From JAAYJG01 sp964450305 (GTDB lineage: Bacteria; Bacillota; Clostridia; DSM-8532): a stretch of 31,510 nucleotides of DNA. Below, in pieces: positions 23,184-31,510 of this stretch. Positions within the stretch are counted from its first letter, which is position 1. Every line of letters begins with the position of its first letter. The stretch spans positions 1-31,510 of the forward strand of contig CAYVFB010000034.1 of NCBI GenBank assembly GCA_964450305.1, written 5' to 3'. Made by a program: the position numbers and the translations under genes. The notes beneath the pieces were generated by a model. The model was not told where the DNA came from. It saw only the letters and a list, made by a program, of their open reading frames with translations, and ran no database searches.

Positions 23184-23212
23184 TTGAAAATAGAAAGTTT
23201 TATGTTTATGAT
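23184..23212 (+). promoter_or_regulatory. probable glgB promoter
   Basis: TTGAAA (23184-23189) and TATGAT (23207-23212) are 17 bases apart. Transcription would start near 23219, leaving a leader of about 75 nt. Confidence 0.55.
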
Positions 23213-23294
23213 CAATTTGGGCATACTTTAGCCGTAAAAGATCGCAAAAATATGGGAGGCAGGGCATTTATCTCTGCAGATGAGAGGGTTTATT

Positions 23295-25511
23295 ATGGGT
23301 TTTTATTTGAATGAAAGCGTTGTTGAAGCAATCTTGTCGGGGTACCACCGGAATCCGCATGAAATACTGGGTATGCATGCAGACGACGGAATTACGGTTT
23401 GTGTGTACATACCTGACGCGGAAAGCATTTGCCTGCACAATGAGGAAGACGGTACCTGGTTCAACATGCAGAAAAAGGATCCCCGCGGTTTCTTTACACT
23501 TGAGGTCCAGGGAAAAACGAAACCCTTTGTCTATAAGCTTAAAATCACCAATGTCACCGGACACAGTTATGAATCCTATGATCCTTACAGCTTTTGGCCC
23601 ACGCTGTCTGAGTATGATCTGTTTTTGTTCAATCAGGGCAATCATCACCGTATTTATGAGAGGCTTGGAGCTCATTTGCGTGAAATAAACGGAATTCAGG
23701 GGGTTTCCTTTTGTGTATGGGCACCTTCGGCCAAGCGTGTCAGTGTGGTGGGAGAATTCAACCAATGGGACGGCCGGCGGCATCAGATGCGGATGATGGG
23801 AAGCTCCGGGGTCTGGGAGCTGTTCATCCCCGGGCTGATGAAGCATGACCTGTACAAATATGAGATTCGCACACCTTTTGATGAGCTTTATCTGAAAGCA
23901 GATCCCTATGCTTTTTACGCTGAGAAACCTCCTGCAACGGCATCCATGGTCTATGATCTTGAAAACTACACCTGGGACGACAAGAAATGGATGACGCAGC
24001 GGGAGCGTGAAAACACCGACTCGAAGCCTGTGAACATTTATGAGGTCCACCTGGGATCCTGGCAGCAGGAACCCGATCCCGACCCGCAATCTGAAACCGG
24101 TTTCCGGTTTCTGTCATACCGCCAGCTGGCTGAACGGCTAATCCCCTATGCAAAACAGATGGGGTATACCCACCTGGAGCTGCTGCCGGTGATGGAGCAC
24201 CCCTTTGATGGCTCCTGGGGCTATCAGGTTACCGGTTATTATGCTGTAACCGCACGGTATGGCACACCGGAAGATTTGAAGTATTTCATCGATACCTGCC
24301 ACCGGAACGGCATTGGGGTTATTCTGGACTGGGTGCCGGCGCATTTTCCCAAGGACGGGCATGGTCTGGCCCGGTTCGACGGTACCGCCATTTATGAGCA
24401 CGAAGATATCCGCCGGGGAGAGCACCGGCAATGGGGCACCCACATTTTCAATTACGGGCGCCACGAGGTTCGCAACTTCTTGATCTCCAACGCCGTATAC
24501 TGGCTGGATATTTTTCATGCCGACGGCCTTCGGGTGGATGCCGTGGCGTTTATGCTATATCTTGATTACTGCCGGGACGAAGGGGATTGGATACCCAACC
24601 AATACGGCGGCCGGGAAAACCTGGAGGCTATTGAGTTCGTCCGCCAATTGAATACTGTGGTTTTCAAATATTTTCCCAATGTGATGATGATCGCTGAAGA
24701 ATCCACTTCCTGGCCTATGGTCACTAAACCGGTACACGATGGCGGACTCGGTTTTTCTCACAAATGGAACATGGGCTGGATGAATGACTTTTTAAAGTTC
24801 ATGAGCATGGATTCCCTGTTCCGTAAGGATCATATGAACCTCATCACTTTTTCCTCCATGTATGCATGGAGTGAAAACTTCATTCTGGTGTTGTCCCATG
24901 ACGAGGTGGTGCATGGGAAAGCCTCTCTGCTGAGCAAGATGCCGGGGGACTACTGGCAAAAATTCGCGGGCCTGCGAGCCGCATTGGGTTATTTCATAAG
25001 CCATCCGGGAAAGAAGCTGCTGTTTATGGGCAGTGAATATGGTCAGTTTATTGAATGGAAGTACAAGGAGAGCCTGGATTGGCATCTGTTGGATTACCCG
25101 ATGCACAAGAAAACCCATGAATATGTGAGGGAACTAAACCGGCTGTATTGCCGTGAGCCAGCCCTGCATGAGGTGGATTTCCAATATGAGGGATTTGAAT
25201 GGATTGATTGCAATGACACCGAGCATAGCATTATTTCCTTTGTCCGCAAGGGAAAGGATTGGCGTGACATGCTCATCGTTGTATGCAATTTTACACCTGC
25301 CGCCCATGATCATTATCGCATTGGCGCACCGATAGACACCGTTTATGAAGAGATCTTCAACAGCGACAGGGAGGAATTTGGGGGCAGCAACGTAATTAAC
25401 AGCCAACCCATTCAAGCTGAAAAAGTGCCTTATCATCAGAAACCCTGTTCCATCGTTATAAGAATCCCGCCCCTTGCGACTATTATATTCAGGCCGCAGA
25501 TTGTTCAATGA
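23295..25511 (+). CDS. glgB: 1,4-alpha-glucan branching enzyme (GH13_9)
   Basis: The 738-residue enzyme cuts alpha-1,4 glucan and re-attaches the piece by an alpha-1,6 bond in glycogen synthesis. It has the long form with an extra N-terminal module (about 10-105), a CBM48 (about 115-205), the catalytic barrel (about 240-620) and a C-terminal beta domain. The GH13 regions are DWVPAHFP, DGLRVDAVAF (nucleophile Asp415), IAEEST (acid/base Glu468) and LSHDEVVHG (Asp536), all ten positions later than the E. coli counterparts as I recall them. I start at ATG 23295, seven bases after GAGAGGG; the ATG at 23280 lacks a suitable site. No other glg gene is present. The last codons lie in a palindrome and repeat array. 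Confidence 0.97.
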   Translation: MGFYLNESVVEAILSGYHRNPHEILGMHADDGITVCVYIPDAESICLHNEEDGTWFNMQKKDPRGFFTLEVQGKTKPFVYKLKITNVTGHSYESYDPYSFWPTLSEYDLFLFNQGNHHRIYERLGAHLREINGIQGVSFCVWAPSAKRVSVVGEFNQWDGRRHQMRMMGSSGVWELFIPGLMKHDLYKYEIRTPFDELYLKADPYAFYAEKPPATASMVYDLENYTWDDKKWMTQRERENTDSKPVNIYEVHLGSWQQEPDPDPQSETGFRFLSYRQLAERLIPYAKQMGYTHLELLPVMEHPFDGSWGYQVTGYYAVTARYGTPEDLKYFIDTCHRNGIGVILDWVPAHFPKDGHGLARFDGTAIYEHEDIRRGEHRQWGTHIFNYGRHEVRNFLISNAVYWLDIFHADGLRVDAVAFMLYLDYCRDEGDWIPNQYGGRENLEAIEFVRQLNTVVFKYFPNVMMIAEESTSWPMVTKPVHDGGLGFSHKWNMGWMNDFLKFMSMDSLFRKDHMNLITFSSMYAWSENFILVLSHDEVVHGKASLLSKMPGDYWQKFAGLRAALGYFISHPGKKLLFMGSEYGQFIEWKYKESLDWHLLDYPMHKKTHEYVRELNRLYCREPALHEVDFQYEGFEWIDCNDTEHSIISFVRKGKDWRDMLIVVCNFTPAAHDHYRIGAPIDTVYEEIFNSDREEFGGSNVINSQPIQAEKVPYHQKPCSIVIRIPPLATIIFRPQIVQ

Positions 25512-25521
25512 ACAATCTGCG
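25495..25521. repeat. inverted repeat over the glgB stop codon
   Basis: CGCAGATTGTTCA and TGAACAATCTGCG are perfect 13-base arms around one central base, and the TGA stop of glgB (25509-25511) lies in the right arm. There is no T-run, so it is not a classic terminator. It joins the 27-bp array that follows. Confidence 0.7.
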
Positions 25522-25755
25522 AGCAGATTGATAAATGAACAATCCGCGAGCAGATTGATAAATGAACAATCCGCGAGCAGATTGATAAATAATATTTCCC
25601 NNNNNNNNNNNNNNNNNNNNNNNNNNNNNNNNNNNNNNNNNNNNNNNNNNNNNNNNNNNNNNNNNNNNNNNNNNNNNNNNNNNNNNNNNNNNNNNNNNNN
25701 GCGAGCAGATTGATAAATGAACAATCCGCGAGCAGATTGATAAATAATATTTCCC
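25519..25755. repeat. 27-bp direct repeat array interrupted by an assembly gap
   Basis: Complete 27-bp units (beginning GCGAGCAGATTGATAAATGA) lie at 25519-25545, 25546-25572 and 25701-25727. Truncated units at 25573-25590 and 25728-25745 each run into AATATTTCCC. There are no spacers between units, so it is not a CRISPR array. Copy number is uncertain because of the N run. Confidence 0.8.
25601..25700. other. assembly gap of 100 N
   Basis: Exactly 100 undetermined bases. The 55 bases before the gap (25546-25600) are identical to the 55 bases after it (25701-25755), so the gap may be a failed contig overlap with no missing sequence, or a collapsed longer array. Confidence 0.95.
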
Positions 25756-25802
25756 TGATTCGTGAATAATATATCTGGACAATGTTTTTGGGGAGGAAAA
25801 AG

Positions 25803-26129
25803 ATGCGACTTGATCACATATCCATAACAGTTACCCCCAATGATGGCCCAGACGAAGCGAATTACAAAATCAGGGCGGAGCTGAGGGGAATTCCCGGAAA
25901 ACAGTGGCAGGATGGTTTGCGTTTTGTATGGTACAACTCACCCTGGTACCTATGTAAGAAAAGCGAACTGCAGATGGAAGAGAATGAAATTCATTTGTTT
26001 CTTGACAACAGCAGTGACCTGCAAAAGGCCATTGATACCCTGAGCCAATGTGTCTCAAAGGCAGACAATATGGTGCGCAACACCGGCGTCACCTACATGT
26101 CCAGGTACCACCGCAGGGCTATGAACTGA
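25803..26129 (+). CDS. small hypothetical protein
   Basis: The 108-residue, soluble, mixed alpha/beta protein is not one I recognise. It has no signal peptide or membrane helix. The N-terminal half looks beta-rich, with SITVTPNDGPDEANYKI and several Trp residues (WQDGLRFVWYNSPWYLCKK); the C-terminal half looks helical (DLQKAIDTLSQCVSKADNMV). The ATG at 25803 has a strong GGGGAGGA site; the ATG at 25782 precedes that site and is rejected. A good terminator follows at 26137, so this is a complete single-gene unit after the repeat array. Confidence 0.75.
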   Translation: MRLDHISITVTPNDGPDEANYKIRAELRGIPGKQWQDGLRFVWYNSPWYLCKKSELQMEENEIHLFLDNSSDLQKAIDTLSQCVSKADNMVRNTGVTYMSRYHRRAMN

Positions 26130-26136
26130 TCAATGA

Positions 26137-26169
26137 AACCCGTTAACCATTTCGGGTTAGCGGGTTTTT
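26137..26169 (+). terminator. rho-independent terminator after the small hypothetical gene
   Basis: A 12-bp stem AACCCGTTAACC/GGTTAGCGGGTT with one wobble pair and a six-base loop is followed by TTTTTC, eight bases after the stop codon. Confidence 0.85.
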
Positions 26170-26245
26170 CATTCCTGTCTCTTTGCGGTTTGAAGCATTG
26201 CGTTAATTTCTACGAGTATGAGTACTATGCTTCTGTATTGCTTTG

Positions 26246-28333
26246 TCAATAATTTCTCAGGAACATCAATGCATCCTCTTCGCTCAGGGGTTTGCTGATC
26301 AAATATCCCTGTATTTTGTCACAGTGACGCTCCTTTAAATACTGCCGCTGTTTTTCATGTTCCACTCCTTCTGCAACAAGGTAGTGTCCCAGCTTGTGTC
26401 CGATCGAGATAATGTCCCCTGTGATTGTTTTCTCCGGCTCGATTGTCATCAGTTTATCGATGAAAAATTTATCAATTTTGAGGCAGTTGATGTTTAGTTC
26501 TCTTTCTCTTGCCAGGGAGGAATACCCTGTTCCAAAATCATCCAAAGCAATTTTGATCCCATGCGCCTTTAATTGGCCAAGAATGCTATTCATCTCCTGG
26601 TAATTGGATGCAAACACCGATTCGGTGATTTCCAGAACAACTTTTTCAGGGTCAGCCTGCATTTCGTGCAGCATCTGTTTGATTTTTTGAACAAACCCTA
26701 TCTTGAACAGCTGAATGGCTGAAATATTGATCGATACGGCTACCTCGGGATACCCGTTTTCCTTCATCCGTTTTAAAAACTGCAATGCCTTATGGATGAT
26801 TTGATACCCTAATGGTACAATCAGTTTTGATTTCTCCGCTATAGGAATGAACTCCAGCGGAGGAACAAGACCATATCCATCGCTGTTCAGCCTGGCTAAT
26901 GCTTCAAAACTGGATATCCGGTTCGTCCGAAGATCAATAATGGGTTGATACTGCATGAATAATCGATTCGTCCTTTCACCCTCTGCTATCTCGGTAAGTT
27001 CACGGGTGATCGTTGCCTTACGGACGAACTGTGCCTGTATTTCTTCACTGAAGAAGCTAATGTTCATATCATTGTTCGTGGTATTGATAGCTTGTTCCGA
27101 TAATATCATTAATTCCTTTAGATACTCACCCTCTGAAGCGTCCCTGTCTTTATCCAGCTCAATAACACCAATTCCTCCGCCAATTCTCTCGGCAGAGAGT
27201 AAAGTGCCCAGGCTGTCCGCAATGTTTCTGCAAAATTCCATCAATTGTTGCCTGCTTTGATATGTTTTCACATAAAAAACAAACCGGTTTTCATAGATAT
27301 GATACAGCTGAATCTGTTCTGTGCAGAAAAATTTCAGAGTATTGGCTGCCTTTTTGATCAGTTCCTGGCTATAATAAAACCCATGGGTAAGGTTCAGCAT
27401 ATTGACAGTGCTCAGGTTAATTCCCACAAGCGCTCTGTTATGGATCCTGCCAAGCCGGATATCTTCATTGAGAATGCTTTCAAAATACCTGTGGTTGTAA
27501 AGGTCTGTCCACATGTTGTGTTCACTGATATACTTCAGTTGGTTCTCCATGTTTTTTCGAACGGTGATATCCTGAGCCAGACAGATATTACGATAGGGAT
27601 TATTTTTTGTGGAAGTCAGCGGAGCCACGACCATATGGACCCACACAACGGAGCCATCCGGCTTTATAAAACGCTTTTCCATTGAATAGCTGGCAATTTG
27701 CCCCTCCTGGAGCATCCGGTAATTCTTCAAATCTTCTTCAATATCATCCGGATGGGTAAACTGCGCCCACCCCAGTTTCATCATTTCTTCTGTTGTTCTG
27801 CCGGTAATTTGCTCGAACATTGCGTTTGAAGTCATCAATTCATTGGAGTCTGAATCCATCGGGTCACGATTGTGTGAGATGGCTATCCCAATGGGAGCCT
27901 GCTGAAACACCGTATCAAACTTAAAAACATTTTCATGCAATTTGCTTTCTACATATTTTTGGATTTGAAGCAGCTTCACATGTATGCCGATTCTCACCTG
28001 TACAGATTCCATCTGAACAGGCTTTCTGACATAATCAACCGCGCCCATTTTCAAGCCTTTAATTTCTTTATCGAGCTCTTCCGAATTGGTTAAGATGATC
28101 ACGCGCAATTTCTGAAGCCTTCCGTTGTCTTTCAGGGCTTGCAGAACCTGAAAGCCATCCATGATTGGCATATTCAAATCCAGGATGACCAGATCGATAT
28201 CCTCGTTGGTTTCAATCAGGCTCAGAGCATCCTTGCCGTCACAGGCACACAGGATGTCATATTCACTGAGCATACTTCTGATGATCAGCCGATCTGTGGT
28301 TGAATCATCTACAACCAGAATTTTTACAGACAT
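26246..28333 (-). CDS. response regulator with PAS, degenerate GGDEF and EAL domains
   Basis: The 695-residue cytoplasmic protein should hydrolyse cyclic di-GMP under phosphorylation control. The receiver (about 3-120) has DD at 9-10, phospho-acceptor Asp52, Thr82 and Lys104. A PAS domain (about 138-262) ends in the usual QDITVRK. The GGDEF domain (about 265-430) has YENRF (347-351) in place of the signature, so it should not make cyclic di-GMP. The EAL domain (about 445-695) keeps EAL (477-479), Asn536, Glu568, DDFGTG (598-603), Lys619, Glu655 and QGYLISKP, the set needed for phosphodiesterase activity. The ATG follows GGGAGG. It lies 35 bases after the histidine kinase and is its likely partner. 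Confidence 0.92.
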   Translation of the reverse strand: MSVKILVVDDSTTDRLIIRSMLSEYDILCACDGKDALSLIETNEDIDLVILDLNMPIMDGFQVLQALKDNGRLQKLRVIILTNSEELDKEIKGLKMGAVDYVRKPVQMESVQVRIGIHVKLLQIQKYVESKLHENVFKFDTVFQQAPIGIAISHNRDPMDSDSNELMTSNAMFEQITGRTTEEMMKLGWAQFTHPDDIEEDLKNYRMLQEGQIASYSMEKRFIKPDGSVVWVHMVVAPLTSTKNNPYRNICLAQDITVRKNMENQLKYISEHNMWTDLYNHRYFESILNEDIRLGRIHNRALVGINLSTVNMLNLTHGFYYSQELIKKAANTLKFFCTEQIQLYHIYENRFVFYVKTYQSRQQLMEFCRNIADSLGTLLSAERIGGGIGVIELDKDRDASEGEYLKELMILSEQAINTTNNDMNISFFSEEIQAQFVRKATITRELTEIAEGERTNRLFMQYQPIIDLRTNRISSFEALARLNSDGYGLVPPLEFIPIAEKSKLIVPLGYQIIHKALQFLKRMKENGYPEVAVSINISAIQLFKIGFVQKIKQMLHEMQADPEKVVLEITESVFASNYQEMNSILGQLKAHGIKIALDDFGTGYSSLARERELNINCLKIDKFFIDKLMTIEPEKTITGDIISIGHKLGHYLVAEGVEHEKQRQYLKERHCDKIQGYLISKPLSEEDALMFLRNY

Positions 28334-28368
28334 ACGTTTTCCTCCCTGTATCTGTGTTCCTTACACGC

Positions 28369-31251
28369 TTATTCATCCAAATACATTGTAATCTCGCTTA
28401 GCAATTGTCGGAATGTTGTTGAAAGCTGATCCAAATAGGGCAATATTTCATCCTGGTGATTCTTTTCAAAAGCTTTTTGCAGCTTGGCAAACAGATCATA
28501 CAGAATGCCCGCGCCTATGGTCGCAGTACTGCTTTTCACCTTGTGTACGGCTTGTGCGGCATCGATATATCTTTTTTCTGAAGCCAGCAGAGAAAGCTTG
28601 TCCGAAGTATCTTTATTCTCATGAATATATTCCCTTAAAACCTGCCGGTAAACCTGCGGGTTGCCCCCCAGATTTCTGAGCCCTTTGGTCGTGTCAAGTA
28701 CTTTTACTTTGGGTGGTTCGGCTTCTGTCTTTTGTAAAATCTCCAGCACCGTTTCAATAAACCGATCCGGATCAAAGGGGTTGCTGATATATTGATAGAT
28801 TCCGCTTTCCGCGCATTTTTCCTCAACCCCCTCAATCACATCCGCTGTCATGGCAACAATGGGAACCTGCCGCGAAATCTTCCGTATTTCCTGCGCCGCC
28901 TCATAGCCGTTCATCACGGGCATGTGCAGATCCATTAAGACTAAGCCTATTTGATGGCTGTTGCGGGTATAAAGGTCAACCGCGGATTTGCCATCATCCG
29001 CCAGCAAGACTTCCACACCCACTTGCTGCAGAATGGACCTGGCGATCAACTGGTTTGTCTTGTTATCCTCCGCAACCAACACCGTGTATGGCTTATTCAG
29101 CCCAGCCGGGTTGATTTCAGGTTTTTTCGCCGGTTGTGAGGCAGATACGGCCTTCAGGCCAAATATGTCCAGAATGGCGTTGAGCAGTATGGACGGGATG
29201 ATCGGTTTACCAATACCAATGTACACGCCGCCCTGGCCCAACTGGTCAAACAAATCCTCCCGCAGCATGGGCAGCAGCATGATAACCTTCGGTTGCTTTA
29301 CAATTTTTGGATTGCTCTGTACCGATTCCAGAAATTTGAACCCCCCTTCCGATGGGGTCTCATAATCAAGGATGAACAGATCAAAGGGCTTGGAAAAATT
29401 ACCGTCTGCTGCTTCAAGCATACTCATCGCACTGGCCTGTGATGTGGTTAGCTCGCAATCCATTCCCAGGTTTCTCAGATATCCCTCGATCAGGTTCATG
29501 CTTGCTCCTGTCTTTTCCAGAATCAGTGTGCGAACACTTTTAAAATGACTGGCCGACAATGTTCTATCATACTCTTCTTCTTTATCCTTATCGATTGCAA
29601 ACGAAAGCTGCAGCACAAAGGTCGACCCTTCCCCCGGTGTACTGAAAACCTGAATTTTCCCTCCCATCATTTCCACAAGGTTCTTCACGATGGACAGACC
29701 CAGCCCGGAACCTCCAAAGCGACGGTTAATGCTGGTATCTGCCTGGGCGAAAGGCTCGAACAGGCTGTCGATCTGCTCCCTGGTCATCCCAATACCGGTA
29801 TCCTTCACCGAAAAGGATAAATGAGCTTTCTCATTTTCTATGGCTATCAGCCGTATATCGATTGAAACCTCACCATCGTTGGTGAACTTCACCGCATTAT
29901 TTAAGATGTTCAGCAGGATCTGCTCCAACCGCTTCAAATCTCCCAGGAACCAATTGGGGACATGGGGATCCCTGGATAATTTGAATCCAATCTTTTTCTC
30001 CTCAATTTTGTAGGAGATGATATTCACAACATCTTGAATGGCCTGATCCATGCTGAAGGAGGTAACCTCCAGCTGGACCTTCCCGGCCTCGATTTTAGAG
30101 AAGTCCAGGATATCGTTGATGATGCTGAGCATATTGGAAGAAGCCTGAGTGATCCTTTCAATATACATCTGCTGCGTGATGGTGACCTCGGTTTTCTTGA
30201 GCAAATAAGCCATTCCGGTTATGGCGTTCAATGGTGTACGGATTTCATGGGACATCCTTGCCATAAAGCTGGACTTGAATTCATTGGCAGTATCCGCTTC
30301 CTGTTTTGCTTTTACCAAATCCTTTTGAATCCGCTCCCGTATTTGAACCTCTTTTCGAAGGCGGATGATCCAGTAGGAAGACACCGTTATGATCACCGCG
30401 GTGAGGGCGCCAATCATGATGATGATTCGTATCATGGGGCCATAATCGGTTTCCTGTTCCAAATCGATCCACTTTGTGTGTATGGCAAGCTTCTCTTCTT
30501 CCGAGATACTGTCCAGCGCCTTGTTCAAAATGCTCACTAAAGCAGGCCAATCTTTGCGAACAGCAAAATACAGGGCTTGCTGCTTTTCAGCTTCAAATGC
30601 AATAAACTTCAAATTCGTCAGCCCGTTTGAGCGTATCAGGTAGTTGGATGTGGCAAGGTTTCCGATAAAAGCCCGCTCGGTACCGTTGGCCACGGCAGTT
30701 AACGCTGCATCGACAGAATCATACAGGCTCAGATTTATCTTCGGATAGGACTGCAAATAGCTATGGTGGGAGCTGTTCCGCTGCACGGCTATGGACAGTC
30801 CTTCCAAGTCTTCCATTCCAGACAGACGAGTTTCCGTATCCCGGGTGACGATCACCCTTTTAAAGTAATAATAGGGCTCGGAAAACAGGAAGTATTGCTC
30901 CCTCTCAGTGGTTTTGGATACCGCAGGCAAAACATCGATATCACCTGATAAGGCCCTGTCGTAGGCTTCAGGCCATGTCAGCCCCTGCGCGGCCTCAAAG
31001 CGCATACCCGTCCTTTGTGTGATCAGATCAAGATAATCAGACGCAATTCCTTCGTATTCACCATCCTTGTCAATGAATTCAAAGGGGACGAACTGTGGAT
31101 CCACACCATGGGTGATGACAGGGTGCTCCCTCATGAAGGCCAGCTCTTCGTCTGTCCACTGAATTTGGCTGTTCTTTGCAAGGCATGGAGCAGAAATGAG
31201 AATACTCCCAATAATCAATAAGAATATGAAAGCAGGAAACTTTCGTTTCAT
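28369..31251 (-). CDS. hybrid sensor histidine kinase (SBP3-TM-HisKA-HATPase-REC-REC-Hpt)
   Basis: The 960-residue protein has a signal or first membrane segment (1-25), a solute-binding-like sensor outside the cell (about 33-265, SBP_bac_3, with GVDPQFVPFEF), a membrane helix (274-296) and HisKA with the phosphorylated His335 in ARMSHEIRTPLN. Then come an ATPase domain (NILNNAVKF 448-456, DTGIGM 484-489, GGSGLGL 513-519), a first receiver (Asp629 and Lys682 kept, only one acidic residue in the pocket) and a second receiver (Glu728, Asp729, Asp774, Thr802, but Asn824 for the usual Lys). An Hpt domain ends it, with His903 in VHKVKSS. The ATG at 31251 follows AAGGAG; the GTG at 31272 is rejected. 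It resembles EvgS/BvgS with one sensor module instead of two. Confidence 0.92.
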   Translation of the reverse strand: MKRKFPAFIFLLIIGSILISAPCLAKNSQIQWTDEELAFMREHPVITHGVDPQFVPFEFIDKDGEYEGIASDYLDLITQRTGMRFEAAQGLTWPEAYDRALSGDIDVLPAVSKTTEREQYFLFSEPYYYFKRVIVTRDTETRLSGMEDLEGLSIAVQRNSSHHSYLQSYPKINLSLYDSVDAALTAVANGTERAFIGNLATSNYLIRSNGLTNLKFIAFEAEKQQALYFAVRKDWPALVSILNKALDSISEEEKLAIHTKWIDLEQETDYGPMIRIIIMIGALTAVIITVSSYWIIRLRKEVQIRERIQKDLVKAKQEADTANEFKSSFMARMSHEIRTPLNAITGMAYLLKKTEVTITQQMYIERITQASSNMLSIINDILDFSKIEAGKVQLEVTSFSMDQAIQDVVNIISYKIEEKKIGFKLSRDPHVPNWFLGDLKRLEQILLNILNNAVKFTNDGEVSIDIRLIAIENEKAHLSFSVKDTGIGMTREQIDSLFEPFAQADTSINRRFGGSGLGLSIVKNLVEMMGGKIQVFSTPGEGSTFVLQLSFAIDKDKEEEYDRTLSASHFKSVRTLILEKTGASMNLIEGYLRNLGMDCELTTSQASAMSMLEAADGNFSKPFDLFILDYETPSEGGFKFLESVQSNPKIVKQPKVIMLLPMLREDLFDQLGQGGVYIGIGKPIIPSILLNAILDIFGLKAVSASQPAKKPEINPAGLNKPYTVLVAEDNKTNQLIARSILQQVGVEVLLADDGKSAVDLYTRNSHQIGLVLMDLHMPVMNGYEAAQEIRKISRQVPIVAMTADVIEGVEEKCAESGIYQYISNPFDPDRFIETVLEILQKTEAEPPKVKVLDTTKGLRNLGGNPQVYRQVLREYIHENKDTSDKLSLLASEKRYIDAAQAVHKVKSSTATIGAGILYDLFAKLQKAFEKNHQDEILPYLDQLSTTFRQLLSEITMYLDE

Positions 31252-31469
31252 CCTGATCTCCTTCAACAACACGAATGTATTTCAAAATCGGCTTTGTCAC
31301 TTACGGAGATGTTGAAAAGGTATGGTCGTAATATGTTATACTGCTATTTTTACCACTTAAATAGTCTCTTGAAAACACTGCTTTCAATAAAATTCATGCG
31401 CTCTATGGATGAACCGGATAAATGAAGGGTTCATTCCCGCTTAGTGTATTTTTGCCGGTGAGAAGGCGT

Positions 31470-31510
31470 AAAAAAAGCGGTTGTGTTCCTTCTGGAAAAC
31501 ACAACCGCTT
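31470..31510 (-). terminator. terminator of a gene beyond the right edge
   Basis: On the minus strand the 13-bp stem AAGCGGTTGTGTT/AACACAACCGCTT is followed by a T-run (the A-run at 31470-31476 on plus). It would end a minus-strand gene lying to the right of the window. The right arm stops exactly at the last base, so a T-run on the plus side cannot be judged. Confidence 0.65.

Noticed and set aside
23268..24089. 273-codon minus-strand frame
   Set aside because: It lies fully antisense to glgB, whose domains and catalytic residues are certain.
25519..25755. CRISPR array
   Set aside because: Units are directly adjacent with no spacers, and there are no cas genes.
25134..25817. Minus-strand frame covering the repeat array and N gap
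   Set aside because: It is the antisense of glgB and the 27-bp repeats, with undetermined residues in the middle and no start signal.
31285..31292. GCCGATTT resembling a sigma-D (flagellar) -10 upstream of the histidine kinase
   Set aside because: No TAAA-like -35 at the needed distance.

Overview
This window reads as the chromosome of an endospore-forming Clostridia-type Firmicute with moderate base composition. Four sporulation or Firmicute-typical genes support this: a SipL-like DUF3794/LysM protein, BofA with its DUF2508 neighbour, a CotS-type kinase-fold protein, and Veg. S-layer-homology (SLH) surface proteins, GGAGG-type ribosome binding sites and near-consensus sigma-A promoters fit too. 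The run of 100 N at 25601-25700 shows a draft assembly. I cannot name the species. I saw no tRNA, rRNA, CRISPR array, prophage or intact transposase gene.

Layout. 1-395: promoter and leader of a minus-strand gene beyond the left edge. 396-7176: a minus-strand series, read right to left, of a GT39-like membrane glycosyltransferase, a UbiA-type prenyltransferase, a radical SAM protein, an NAD-dependent epimerase, a GT2 glycosyltransferase with C-terminal membrane helices, and dusB. The first five look like a polyprenyl-phosphate-sugar or cell-surface glycan module. 7290-8686: rpsF and ssb, without rpsR after ssb, with a repeat-filled rpsF leader and a hairpin-rich tail. 8707-12206: ispE with a GntR/FCD regulator, and the SipL-like gene behind a sigma-E-like promoter. 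12755-14002: an SLH protein, followed by a perfect 68-bp palindrome and a terminator shared with convergent veg, which has two tandem consensus promoters. 14884-19038: CotS-like, bofA, DUF2508, prmC and DUF1385, all on the minus strand. 19677-22592: a large protein with eight FN3-like and three SLH modules. 22615-26129: a small membrane protein, glgB, a 27-bp repeat array with the assembly gap, and a small orphan protein. 26246-31251: a hybrid histidine kinase followed by a receiver-PAS-degenerate GGDEF-EAL protein, a likely phosphorelay controlling cyclic di-GMP breakdown.

How parts work together. Housekeeping genes (dusB, rpsF, ssb, ispE, prmC, glgB) are interleaved with envelope genes and spore genes. 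Several start codons had to be moved downstream of the longest open frame because a ribosome binding site or promoter lies inside the extension (GT2, epimerase, rpsF, ispE, sipL-like, veg, DUF1385, both SLH genes, glgB, the histidine kinase). No whole new defence or mobile system is evident. The most unusual material is non-coding: repeats in the rpsF leader, the hairpin cluster after ssb, a promoter-to-terminator segment without a gene at 19066-19413, the 68-bp palindrome, and an assembly gap whose two flanks share 55 identical bases.
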